Below, in pieces: positions 1-5,462 of a stretch of DNA of 6,158 nucleotides; positions within the stretch are counted from its first letter, which is position 1, and every line of letters begins with the position of its first letter. The stretch comes from Chloroflexota bacterium (lineage in GTDB: Bacteria; Chloroflexota; Dormibacteria; Dormibacterales; Dormibacteraceae). The notes below the pieces were generated by a model that was not told where the DNA came from, searched no databases, and was given only the letters and a program-made list of their open reading frames with translations. The stretch covers positions 1 to 6,158 of the forward strand of contig VBFW01000241.1 in assembly GCA_005880525.1 (NCBI GenBank). The letters are read 5' to 3'. Made by a program: the position numbers and the translations under genes.

Positions 1-362
1 TAAGTCATCTTCCGAACCTCGCCCGGCTCGCCTTCCCAGATGAGCGCCGTCTTGTCGTGGAACTCCTCGTCGCGATGCCTGTCGAGGCAGCTGTGCACGA
101 TGTTCATGCGCGCGCCGCGCCACCAGGTGGCCCACTGCTTGCCCTTCGACAGGTCGACCACGCGGTCGTAGTGGCGATAGAACGCGATGTCGATGTCCTT
201 GATCGCCGCGTCCCAGAACCACTCGATGTCAGCATCGGCGCGATGCAGCAGCTCGGCGAACGTCGCGATGTCGTGGCGGTCCATGAACCGCTTGAGCCGG
301 CTTTTCGCGACGACCTCGTCGCTCGGCTCCCAGATCACATCGCCGATCACGACCGGCTGCAT
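1..362 (-). CDS. Acetyl-CoA synthetase-like AMP-forming acyl-CoA ligase, N-terminal part (runs off left edge)
   Basis: The minus strand encodes about 120 residues from ATG at 362 down to base 1, with no stop before the edge. The translation starts MQPVVIGDVIWEPSDEVVAK and contains IEWFWDAAIKDIDIAFYRHY, then VVDLSKGKQWATWWRGARMN, IVHSCLDRH and KTALIWEGEPGEVRKMT. This is the classic N-terminal cap of acetyl-CoA synthetases, leading into the AMP-binding domain (usual family length about 630-660 residues). Such enzymes activate acetate or another short acid with ATP through an acyl-adenylate to acyl-CoA in the cytosol. The catalytic motifs lie outside the window, so substrate choice (acetate, propionate, other) cannot be told. 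The start follows a TAGAAT hexamer by 8 bases and has no clear Shine-Dalgarno, suggesting a nearly leaderless mRNA. It is divergent from the small gene at 400. Confidence 0.9.
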   Translation of the reverse strand, partial: MQPVVIGDVIWEPSDEVVAKSRLKRFMDRHDIATFAELLHRADADIEWFWDAAIKDIDIAFYRHYDRVVDLSKGKQWATWWRGARMNIVHSCLDRHRDEEFHDKTALIWEGEPGEVRKMT

Positions 363-370
363 CGCTTCGG

Positions 371-376
371 ATTCTA
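371..376 (-). promoter_or_regulatory. Predicted -10 element of the acyl-CoA ligase gene (near-leaderless)
   Basis: Read on the minus strand the hexamer is TAGAAT, which fits the TAnnnT consensus. Only 8 bases separate it from the ATG at 362, so transcription would begin 0-2 bases before the start codon. I see no convincing -35 at 16-18 bases upstream. The placement is inferred from the sequence only. Confidence 0.5.
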
Positions 377-385
377 GGTGCCCTC

Positions 386-391
386 TACACT
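386..391 (+). promoter_or_regulatory. Predicted -10 element of the 78-residue ORF (near-leaderless)
   Basis: The hexamer TACACT fits TAnnnT and ends 8 bases before the ATG at 400, the same geometry as the oppositely directed -10 at 371-376. No clear -35 is visible, and no Shine-Dalgarno lies between hexamer and start. It supports the small ORF being a real, separately transcribed gene. Confidence 0.4.
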
Positions 392-399
392 CGGCCTGG

Positions 400-636
400 A
401 TGGAACCGCTGCCACCCGGCTTCGCCAAGCAGCTCCTTCAGGTCATCGAACCCGGTGACGAAGGCGCCGCGGCCGAGGTGATTGGCGCCGCCATCCACCT
501 TGACGACGCGAGCCTTGGCAAATTCCTGGAGCTCCTGGCGGATCGCGTGCGCTCCTCAGGAAAGCCCATCACCGAACCCGAGCTGCGCGGTCTCCTGAAG
601 AAGTCGACGAAGCCCGAGCGCCCAGCCGGCTCCTGA
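400..636 (+). CDS. Small protein of unknown function, 78 residues
   Basis: I do not recognise this protein. The frame is open further upstream, but ATG at 400 is chosen because the 5' extension would run through the divergent acyl-CoA ligase gene and because a TACACT -10 sits 8 bases before it. The product begins MEPLPPGFAKQLLQVIEPGD and is acidic and probably helical: an EGAAAEVIGAAIHLDD stretch, then GKFLELLADRVRSSGKPITE and a basic tail (LLKKSTKPERPAGS). It has no signal peptide, membrane segment, cysteine or metal motif. Roughly four fifths of its codons end in G or C, as in the neighbouring genes, which supports coding. Its 3' end overlaps the convergent gene by 68 bases. It could be a small cytosolic regulator, but nothing shows this. 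Confidence 0.6.
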   Translation: MEPLPPGFAKQLLQVIEPGDEGAAAEVIGAAIHLDDASLGKFLELLADRVRSSGKPITEPELRGLLKKSTKPERPAGS

Positions 637-1201
637 TCCTCCGGGCCTCCTCGCCCAGCTCCCAGTAGTTCGCCCAGGCGATCCGCGCCACCGCGAGCGC
701 GGTGCGCGGCTGATGACGCGAGCGCGCCGCGCGCAACGCGTGCTGCTGCGCGTAGCACCAGCGATCCCAGGCGCGTTCCACCGTTGCGTCGACCAGGTCG
801 AGCCACTCGTCGTCGGCGGAGCCGTTCGGCGGAGTGGGGAGCGTGAGCACCTTCCACAAGCTCCCGTCGTACACGCGCGTGACGATCGGCTGGCCCTCTG
901 CGCGGCCGCGATGCCGGTTCGGCCGCGGATGCTTCGGGTTCGCGGCCATCAACCGCTGCTGCACCGCGAACACCAGGTCGTGCGCTGCGTGCAGCGTGGC
1001 CGGCGGCAGCGGCGGGTCATTGCGCCCCAGCCTCACCTGCAGCATGCGAATCGCCTCGCGCAGGGAGTGCGGCGTGTCTTCCTCGTCCATCAATCGCAGC
1101 GTCTCGACCTGCTCCAGCAGGTTGTCCGATTCCGCCATCAGGAACCTGCGCCGCGACTCCTGCGGGTCCTCCTCCTCGATGAATCTTGTTGCGACGGCCA
1201 C
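569..1201 (-). CDS. Hypothetical protein, 210 residues
   Basis: I do not recognise a family. The product is soluble-looking and highly charged. Residues 1-60 are acidic and helical (FIEEEDPQESRRRF, then SDNLLEQVETLRLMDEEDTP and SLREAIRMLQVRLG). Residues 65-88 form another helix (LHAAHDLVFAVQQRLMAANP). A basic His/Arg-rich linker follows at about 90-103, then a short beta-like part (PIVTRVYDGSLWKVLTLPTP) at 105-125. A C-terminal helical part rich in tryptophan spans 131-195 (DEWLDLVDATVERAWDRWCY; RIAWANYWELGEEARRIRSR). There is no signal peptide or membrane helix. The GTG at 1201 is preferred because a TTGACA/TAAGGT promoter places transcription start exactly on it. The last residues (SSTSSGDRAARVR) lie in the overlap with the convergent 78-residue gene. 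It shares its control region with the tad operon, but a functional link is only a guess. Confidence 0.75.
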   Translation of the reverse strand: MAVATRFIEEEDPQESRRRFLMAESDNLLEQVETLRLMDEEDTPHSLREAIRMLQVRLGRNDPPLPPATLHAAHDLVFAVQQRLMAANPKHPRPNRHRGRAEGQPIVTRVYDGSLWKVLTLPTPPNGSADDEWLDLVDATVERAWDRWCYAQQHALRAARSRHQPRTALAVARIAWANYWELGEEARRIRSRLGARASSTSSGDRAARVR

Positions 1202-1207
1202 AGCGCC

Positions 1208-1235
1208 ACCTTAGACGACCTGTTGTGTGTGTCAA
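1208..1235 (-). promoter_or_regulatory. Predicted promoter of the 210-residue gene, leaderless
   Basis: On the minus strand a perfect TTGACA (complement of 1230-1235) is followed after 16 bases by TAAGGT (complement of 1208-1213), which fits TAnnnT. Six bases then lead to the GTG start at 1201, so the predicted first transcribed base is the G of the start codon. There is no room for a Shine-Dalgarno, so this would be a leaderless mRNA. Confidence 0.65.
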
Positions 1236-1237
1236 GT

Positions 1238-1254
1238 GCCTCTTTACAGGCTGC
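1238..1254. repeat. Operator-like palindrome, copy 1
   Basis: The half-sites GCCT (1238-1241) and AGGC (1248-1251) are separated by ctttac and followed by tgc. A near-identical element lies at 1267-1281, with centres 28 bases apart. The copy lies just upstream of the -35 of the leftward promoter. It may be a binding site for a regulator, which is an inference from position and repetition only. Confidence 0.35.
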
Positions 1255-1266
1255 TCCCAAAGGGTT

Positions 1267-1281
1267 GCCTTAACAGGCTGC
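1267..1281. repeat. Operator-like palindrome, copy 2
   Basis: The half-sites GCCT (1267-1270) and AGGC (1275-1278) are separated by taac and followed by tgc. Both copies share the string acaggctgc (1246-1254 in copy 1 and 1273-1281 in copy 2). This copy abuts the candidate -35 of the cpaB promoter at 1283, where a bound protein could block or recruit RNA polymerase. Confidence 0.35.
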
Positions 1282-1282
1282 G

Positions 1283-1311
1283 TTGGCGCAGCGCGCCTGC
1301 CCGCCTACCGT
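1283..1311 (+). promoter_or_regulatory. Predicted promoter of the tad operon
   Basis: TTGGCG (1283-1288, four of six matches to TTGACA) is followed after 17 bases by TACCGT (1306-1311, fits TAnnnT). Transcription would start near 1318, leaving a leader of only about 14 bases that includes the GGAGG ribosome binding site. No other promoter candidate was noticed inside the operon, whose genes all overlap. Confidence 0.45.
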
Positions 1312-1318
1312 TGCCGGC

Positions 1319-1323
1319 GGAGG
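1319..1323 (+). promoter_or_regulatory. Ribosome binding site deciding the TTG start of cpaB
   Basis: A strong GGAGG stands 8 bases before TTG at 1332. The nearby ATG at 1327 is in another frame and meets a stop after one codon, so it cannot be the start. The longer open frame from 1227 would read through the promoter region and gives no signal-like N-terminus. Confidence 0.7.
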
Positions 1324-1331
1324 TTCATGGA

Positions 1332-1946
1332 TTGAAGAACTGGCTGGTCGCAGGTCTCGCGCTCGCGCTCGGAATCGCGGTGAGCGCCGCCTTGCTCATC
1401 TTCGGTAACCCCGCGCGAGACGAGATCGAGGTCTACGCGGTGGCCCACGACGTTTCCGCCGGGGCCGCCCTCACGCAGGACGCGCTGCGCCTCGTGGCGG
1501 TGACGCTGCCCGACGGGGCTTCATCACTCTTCCAGAAAGGTGCGAGTGACATGCGCGGCACACGCGCCGCCCACGACCTCATCGCGGGCCAGCTCCTGCA
1601 GCGAGCGGACGTGCTTGTGGTTTCCGCGTCAGTGGACGTGCGCCTCGTCTTCATTCCCGTGAAGGACGCGCCGCCCGCTACGGCAGGCTCGAAGATCGAC
1701 CTCCTGGTCATCTCGGGCACGTCCGACCACCCCGCCGTCGTTCCGTTCGCACTCGGCGTTGACGTGCGCGGCGTTGTGCCCGGAGGCTTCATCGTCGCCG
1801 TGACATCGCGACAAGCGCCCGCCTTCGTCTACGCGGCGGAGGTCATGATGCTCGTCGCGGTCATCGCAACACCCGGCGCGCCTCCCGGGAATGAGGAGCC
1901 GGTCTGCGCGCCCGACCAGGCCCTCGCGGTGGCCTCCCAGCCGTGA
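1332..1946 (+). CDS. cpaB: CpaB/RcpC-like Flp pilus assembly protein (SAF domain)
   Basis: The 204-residue product starts at TTG 1332 behind GGAGG. Residues 4-24 (WLVAGLALALGIAVSAALLI) are a single N-terminal membrane anchor. Residues about 33-96 fit the SAF domain of CpaB proteins: IEVYAVAHDVSAGAALTQDA, RLVAVTLP, MRGTRAAHDLIAGQLLQRAD. Residues 103-178 fit the following RcpC/CpaB beta-rich region (VRLVFIPVKDAPPATAGSKI, DLLVISG, VPFALGVDVRGVVPGGFIVA). CpaB acts in the cell envelope during assembly of Tad (Flp) pili. In diderms it works with the secretin, which is not present here. A short Pro-rich tail with one Cys (192) follows. It is the first gene of the operon, and its TGA overlaps the GTG of cpaF (GTGA). 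It is somewhat shorter than many CpaB proteins. The family call is fairly sure; the exact role in this organism is inferred. Confidence 0.85.
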   Translation: MKNWLVAGLALALGIAVSAALLIFGNPARDEIEVYAVAHDVSAGAALTQDALRLVAVTLPDGASSLFQKGASDMRGTRAAHDLIAGQLLQRADVLVVSASVDVRLVFIPVKDAPPATAGSKIDLLVISGTSDHPAVVPFALGVDVRGVVPGGFIVAVTSRQAPAFVYAAEVMMLVAVIATPGAPPGNEEPVCAPDQALAVASQP

Positions 1947-3065
1947 TCGCGCTTGACGCCGAATCCCGCGTGCGCGCGCGAGTCGAGGCGCGCCTGGCAG
2001 CGGAGCTTGCGCTCCGAGAGCGCACCCGGCTTCGCGTCGACGACCAGCGCTGGGTCTACGAGCTCGTCGGCCGCGAGGTCGGCGATGAGCGACATGCGGC
2101 CGACACTAGCGACGACTGGGAGCTCATCTGGCGCCGCGTTTTCGCCGCCGTCACTCCTCTTGGCCCGCTGGCCGAGCACCTAGCCGATCCGGACGTCGAA
2201 GAGGTTCGCATCAACGGCACGCGGTCGTGCTTCGTGTTCCGCCAGGGATGCCGCGAGTCGGTGCCGCCGCCTTTCGACAACGAAGACGCGCTCACCGACC
2301 TCGTGCACTGGTACACCGACGGCGCAGGCGGCGCACGCCTCGACCGGGCCAGCCCGATGGTCACACTGACTCTGCCTGAAGGCAGCCGTCTCCACGCCGC
2401 GCTCTCGCCCCCGGCCCGGCCGATGAGCGTGACCATCCGCAGGCACCCGGCGGACCGTTTTCCCACCCTCGAGTCGCTCGAGCGGTCGGGATTCCTGCCT
2501 AACGCGGTCATCCCGTTCCTCGAGGCAGCGGTCGAGGCTCGGCTCAACATCCTGGTCGCCGGCGGCGCCGGCGCGGGCAAGACCACAGATGCTCGTCCAC
2601 GACGCGCTGCGCATGTCGCCCGACCGGATCGTAATCGGCGAGGTGCGCGGCGGCGAGGCGCTCGACCTCCTCGATGCAATGGGCACCGGGCATCCGGGCT
2701 CCATCTGCACCATCCACGCCGACAGCCCGCGCGATACGCTGCCGCGGCTGGTGCGTCTGGCGCTGCGCAACCCGCAGGCGCCGAAAGGCGAGACCGTGCT
2801 CGGCGAGATCGTGCACACCGTCGACCTCGTCCTTTACGCGGGCTTCTCGCGATCGCGCGGCGCCGCTCGCGCACGCCGGCTGCTGTCGGTCGGCACCGTC
2901 GCGGGGATCGACGACGGCCGCCCGGCCGTGCAGGAGCTGGTGGCCTTCAGCGAGGACTGCGGCTGGCACCGCGTCGGCTCCCTGGCCGCACTGCCCGAGC
3001 GGGTGCGCACCAAGCTCGCACGCGTCACCGACCCGGACCGCTTGCTGGACGGCTTCGATGCTTGA
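1943..3065 (+). pseudogene. cpaF: CpaF/TadA motor ATPase, broken by internal deletion with frameshift near 2585
   Basis: CpaF (TadA) is the cytoplasmic hexameric ATPase that powers Tad pilus assembly. The N-terminal part, from GTG 1943, gives 215 recognisable residues: LGPLAEHLADPDVEEVRING (74-92), SPMVTLTLPEGSRLHAALSP (137-156), VTIRRH and Walker A GGAGAGKTT (207-215). Directly after the second Thr codon (2585-2587) the frame goes astray. The homology resumes in the +1 frame around 2586-2589 with MLVHDALRMSPDRIVIGEVR (Walker B region), TGHPGSICTIHADSPRDTL (His box) and a normal C-terminus ending at 3065. Family members have about 50 residues between these points, containing the Asp-box (IED..EL-type) segment, and none are found here. 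The missing length must be 2 modulo 3. Left as is, translation would yield a 458-residue chimera with an Arg-rich nonsense tail to 3319. Either the gene is dead or the sequence is misassembled here. Confidence 0.88.
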
Positions 3066-3903
3066 CACGGCTGTCGCTCTCGCTGCCGGGGCGGCGGTGG
3101 CCGTCGCGGTGCTCGCCGCACTCGCGCCGCGGGTGCCGGTCGACGAGGTGCCCGGCGGCCCCTGGCTGCGCCGGCGCTGGTCGAGATGGTGGGCAAGCGA
3201 GGCTGCGCTCGCGCAGCTCGCGGTCGCGATCGGGGGCGCGGTCGTCGCGGCATCGGCGACAGGTCTCATTGCTCTCGCCCTGCCCGGCGCCATCGGCTCG
3301 GTCGCCGTCGTGCGACTGATCGTCGGTCGCCGCGCGCACGCGGCGCGCATCCGCCGCCAGGACGCCGTCCTCGAATCGGTGCGCATGCTGCGCCAGCTCC
3401 TCGAGACCGGAGCCGCGGGCGTGCAGCAGGCCATCGCCGTCCTCGCGGAGCGCGGACCCGAACCGCTGCGCCAGGAGTTTCGCCTCATCGCCGCCACTTC
3501 CCTGGGCCGCCGCCAGGCATGGAACACAGCTCGGGATCGCGTCGCGGAGCCGCTGTTCGACATGCTCGCCGCAGCCGTCCTCGTCCAACGACCCGGTGGC
3601 GGCGAGCTCGCTCCTCTGTTTGCCGACCTGGAGGCGACCGTCGCCGGCGCGCAGGAGGTCGAGCGGGAGGCGGACGCACTGCAGGTGCAGGCCCGTTCGG
3701 CGGCGGCGATCATCGTTTCGCTGCCGGTCGCGTTCCTGCTCGTGCTCTCCGCGCTGCGCTCGCCGTACCTCGACGCATTCCACCAGCCGTCGGGCGAAGC
3801 CTTCCTGCTGCTGATGCTCGCCGTGATGGGCGCGAGCTATGTATGGATGCGGCGCCTGCTCAGGCTCGACGGGCTCCAGCGAGTGAGGCTCGTCGATGCC
3901 TGA
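3058..3903 (+). CDS. tadB: TadB-like inner-membrane platform protein (T2SSF domain)
   Basis: The 281-residue product starts at ATG 3058, overlapping the end of cpaF by 8 bases. Hydrophobic segments lie at about 4-23, 52-72, 73-90, 214-232 and 245-265. The cytoplasmic type II secretion F (GspF-like) domain spans roughly 103-213: DAVLESVRMLRQLLETGAAG, then FRLIAATSLGRRQAWNTARD, LAAAVLVQRPGGGELAPLFA and EREADALQVQARSAAAIIVS. The R-PGG-L..L..L pattern and the last helices (SLPVAFLLVLSALRSPYLDA) are typical of TadB. With TadC it would form the membrane platform on which the CpaF ATPase acts. A weak Shine-Dalgarno (ggacgg) precedes the start, so translation probably depends on ribosomes finishing cpaF. 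Because cpaF is frameshifted, that coupling may be disturbed. Confidence 0.88.
   Translation: MLDTAVALAAGAAVAVAVLAALAPRVPVDEVPGGPWLRRRWSRWWASEAALAQLAVAIGGAVVAASATGLIALALPGAIGSVAVVRLIVGRRAHAARIRRQDAVLESVRMLRQLLETGAAGVQQAIAVLAERGPEPLRQEFRLIAATSLGRRQAWNTARDRVAEPLFDMLAAAVLVQRPGGGELAPLFADLEATVAGAQEVEREADALQVQARSAAAIIVSLPVAFLLVLSALRSPYLDAFHQPSGEAFLLLMLAVMGASYVWMRRLLRLDGLQRVRLVDA
3883..3888 (+). promoter_or_regulatory. Ribosome binding site of tadC inside tadB
   Basis: GTGAGG, with a GAGG core, ends 7 bases before the ATG at 3896. It lies inside the tadB coding sequence and supports the 8-base overlapping start over other candidates. Confidence 0.45.
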
Positions 3904-4681
3904 CGCATATGTCGCACCTGCTGCAGTGCTCGCCGGGATTCTGTGCGGATCGGCCGTCATCGCGGCGGCGCGCAACCCCCAGCCGCTCACCTGGCGCTGG
4001 CCGGTGCCTCCCAGTCTCGATGCGACCATTCGCAGGGCGGGCTGGTCCGAGACACCTGAGCGCGTGGTCGTGCTCACCGTTGTCAGGAGCGCCGTCCTCG
4101 CGGCAATCGGATTGAGCTCGGGCCTGCTGTTCGGGCCGAGCGCGGCGGCGGCCCTGGCCATCGGCGGTGCGCTCTCGGGTGTCGCATGGTCGGCCTACTC
4201 GCTCAGCGCGGCTGTCACCGGGCGCCGTTCGCGGCTTGCGCGCGAGCTCGCGCCGCTGCTCGAGCTCTTCATCCTCGAGCTGGGCGGCGGCGGCAGCGCG
4301 CTCTCGGCGCTCGGATCTGTGACCCTGCAGGTCGACGGCGAGCTGGCCTACGAGCTCCGCCGTCTCCTCATCGCGTCGAATGTCCTGGGCTCGCAGCCGT
4401 TCGAGTCGCGGCTCAATGACCTCGCCGCCGAGCTGCAGATCTCCGCCATCGCAAGCCTGGCCACGATCATCGCCGCCAGCCGCGAGTACGGCAGCAGCGT
4501 CGCGCCCGGCGTCCGCGCCCTCGCCTCCGACCTTCGGCAGTCGCAGCGACGCGAGCTCATCGCCCACAGCCGCCGCGCTCTCAACTACGTCCTGTTTCCT
4601 GCTGCGATCGGAGTGCTGCTGCCGTTCCTCTGCATCCTGCTGTTCCCGGCCGTCACGACCCTCCAGGCGAATCTCCGATGA
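3896..4681 (+). CDS. tadC: TadC-like inner-membrane platform protein (T2SSF domain)
   Basis: The 261-residue product starts at ATG 3896, overlapping tadB by 8 bases. Membrane segments lie at about 6-24, 57-79, 82-105 and 229-251. The T2SSF domain runs from about 115 to 250: RLARELAPLLELFILELGGG, then LIASNVLGSQPFESRLNDLA, SLATIIAASREYGSSVAPGV, RALASDLRQSQRRELIAHSR. The closing helix LFPAAIGVLLPFLCILLFPA, with two prolines, is characteristic of TadC. A glycine run (GGGGSA, about 130-135) replaces the usual short turn in the first helical hairpin. It is the partner of TadB, and the two proteins together correspond to one GspF/PilC. Its TGA overlaps the next ATG (ATGA). The order TadB then TadC is the normal tad order. 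Confidence 0.88.
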   Translation: MPDAYVAPAAVLAGILCGSAVIAAARNPQPLTWRWPVPPSLDATIRRAGWSETPERVVVLTVVRSAVLAAIGLSSGLLFGPSAAAALAIGGALSGVAWSAYSLSAAVTGRRSRLARELAPLLELFILELGGGGSALSALGSVTLQVDGELAYELRRLLIASNVLGSQPFESRLNDLAAELQISAIASLATIIAASREYGSSVAPGVRALASDLRQSQRRELIAHSRRALNYVLFPAAIGVLLPFLCILLFPAVTTLQANLR

Positions 4682-5094
4682 AAAAACGGCAGCGGGCCGC
4701 CGCCCTGGTCGAGTTCGCGCTCGCGTGGCCGATCGCGCTGCTCATCGTGCTGTCCACGGTCGAGACAGCCGTCTGGGCCGCGGAGGCGTACGCCGCGCAT
4801 GCGGCAACCGTCGCCGGCGCGAGAGCGGGGGCGATCGCGGGCGGCACGGCGCAGGTCGCTTCCGCGGTCACGCTGCGCACGTTGTCCGCGAGCCTTGTCG
4901 GCGTCGTGCCGCGGCCGTGGTGCCCGGGCGCAAGTCCGTTGCCGCCTCCGGTCTGGGTCTGCGCCACCGACCTTGGGCAGTCCATCGAGGTCGACATCGG
5001 GGGATCCGTCCCGGCCCTCGTCCCGCTCGTGCCTGGCTCCGGGCTCCCGCTGCGCGCCCATGTCGTCCTCGCGAAGGAGAAGTTCATCCGGTGA
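4678..5094 (+). CDS. tadE: TadE-like pseudopilin
   Basis: The 138-residue product starts MKKRQRAAALVEFALAWPIA. A short basic leader is followed by the ALVEFAL signature and a single hydrophobic helix (about 8-28). This is the class of N-terminus found in TadE minor pilins, where a prepilin peptidase usually cuts before the helix. The residue before the helix is Ala-rich rather than the common Gly-Gln (RQRAAALVEF instead of RGQALVEF), so processing is uncertain. The body (40-130) is small-residue-rich and contains two cysteines (82 and 95) that could form an extracytoplasmic disulfide. The end (LPLRAHVVLAKEKFIR) resembles the last strand of TadE proteins. It overlaps tadC by four bases and the next gene by four bases (GTGA). 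Confidence 0.8.
   Translation: MKKRQRAAALVEFALAWPIALLIVLSTVETAVWAAEAYAAHAATVAGARAGAIAGGTAQVASAVTLRTLSASLVGVVPRPWCPGASPLPPPVWVCATDLGQSIEVDIGGSVPALVPLVPGSGLPLRAHVVLAKEKFIR
5074..5079 (+). promoter_or_regulatory. Ribosome binding site of the second TadE-like gene
   Basis: AAGGAG lies 11 bases before the GTG at 5091, inside the end of the first tadE-like gene. It supports GTG 5091, placed directly before RGQALVELAL, as the start. Confidence 0.45.
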
Positions 5095-5462
5095 GAGGCC
5101 AGGCGCTGGTTGAGCTCGCGCTATGCGCTCCGGTCATCCTCGTGCTCGCGCTGGGCGCCGTGACGGCGGTGCAGGTGCTCGAGGCGGAGAGTGGTCTGCA
5201 GGCCGCCACGGGCGCGGCGCTCAGCGCAGCGGTTCGCGCGCCGGACGCAAACACCGCGCTCGCCGCGGCACGGTCGAGCTTCGCTTCGGTGATCGCCGGC
5301 TATCCGCTGCGCGCGCCTTCGCTGTCAATCGCAGTCGGCGCCTTCGCGCGTGGCTCGCTGCTGACCGCCGACGCGACCGCGACGGTCGACGCGGTCGGAG
5401 CACACATCGCGCTCCGCGTGCATGACGCCCAGCGAGTCGAACCATGGCGCTCGCGACCATGA
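5091..5462 (+). CDS. Second TadE-like pseudopilin
   Basis: The 123-residue product starts at GTG 5091 and reads MRGQALVELALCAPVILVLA at its N-terminus, a textbook RGQALVE TadE signature with one hydrophobic helix (about 4-27). The rest is Ala/Val-rich (QAATGAALSAAVRAPDANTA, AARSSFASVIAGYPLRAPSL) and ends in a beta-like repeat (LLTADATATVDAVGAHIALR) followed by a charged tail. It has one cysteine, inside the membrane helix at 12. It would be a minor pilin or pseudopilin inserted in the inner membrane and possibly incorporated in the pilus. The frame is open far upstream of 5091, but that part is a shadow of tadC and tadE. The TGA overlaps the next gene's ATG at 5459 (ATGA). Confidence 0.75.
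   Translation: MRGQALVELALCAPVILVLALGAVTAVQVLEAESGLQAATGAALSAAVRAPDANTALAAARSSFASVIAGYPLRAPSLSIAVGAFARGSLLTADATATVDAVGAHIALRVHDAQRVEPWRSRP

Noticed and set aside
57..377. A 106-residue plus-strand open frame
   Set aside because: It is the complement of the acyl-CoA ligase N-terminus, whose family motifs are unmistakable on the minus strand.
713..1273. Long plus-strand frames (186 and 126 residues) opposite the 210-residue gene
   Set aside because: They are Arg/His/Leu-rich shadow translations without a promoter or ribosome site. The minus frame has balanced composition and a consensus promoter.
1227..1331. A 35-residue N-terminal extension of CpaB from 1227
   Set aside because: It would cover the promoter and the operator-like repeats, has no ribosome site, and would bury the membrane anchor. 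TTG 1332 with GGAGG is better.
2580..2592. Programmed ribosomal frameshift joining the two cpaF parts
   Set aside because: There is no slippery run or stimulatory structure that I can see. A frameshift would not restore the missing 50 residues with the Asp box.
2674..3057. N-terminal extension of the tadB frame upstream of 3058
   Set aside because: It overlaps the conserved CpaF C-terminus in another frame and translates to Arg/Ser-rich nonsense. TadB homology begins at 3058.
2544..4161. Long minus-strand frames (389 and 378 residues) opposite cpaF, tadB and tadC
   Set aside because: They are typical antisense frames of GC-rich genes: Ala/Arg/Ser-rich, low complexity and no motifs. The plus strand has clear Tad families.
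4681..4686. A run of six A at the start of the first tadE-like gene as a slippage site
   Set aside because: It simply encodes Lys-Lys after the start codon, the frame continues intact, and no alternative product is suggested.
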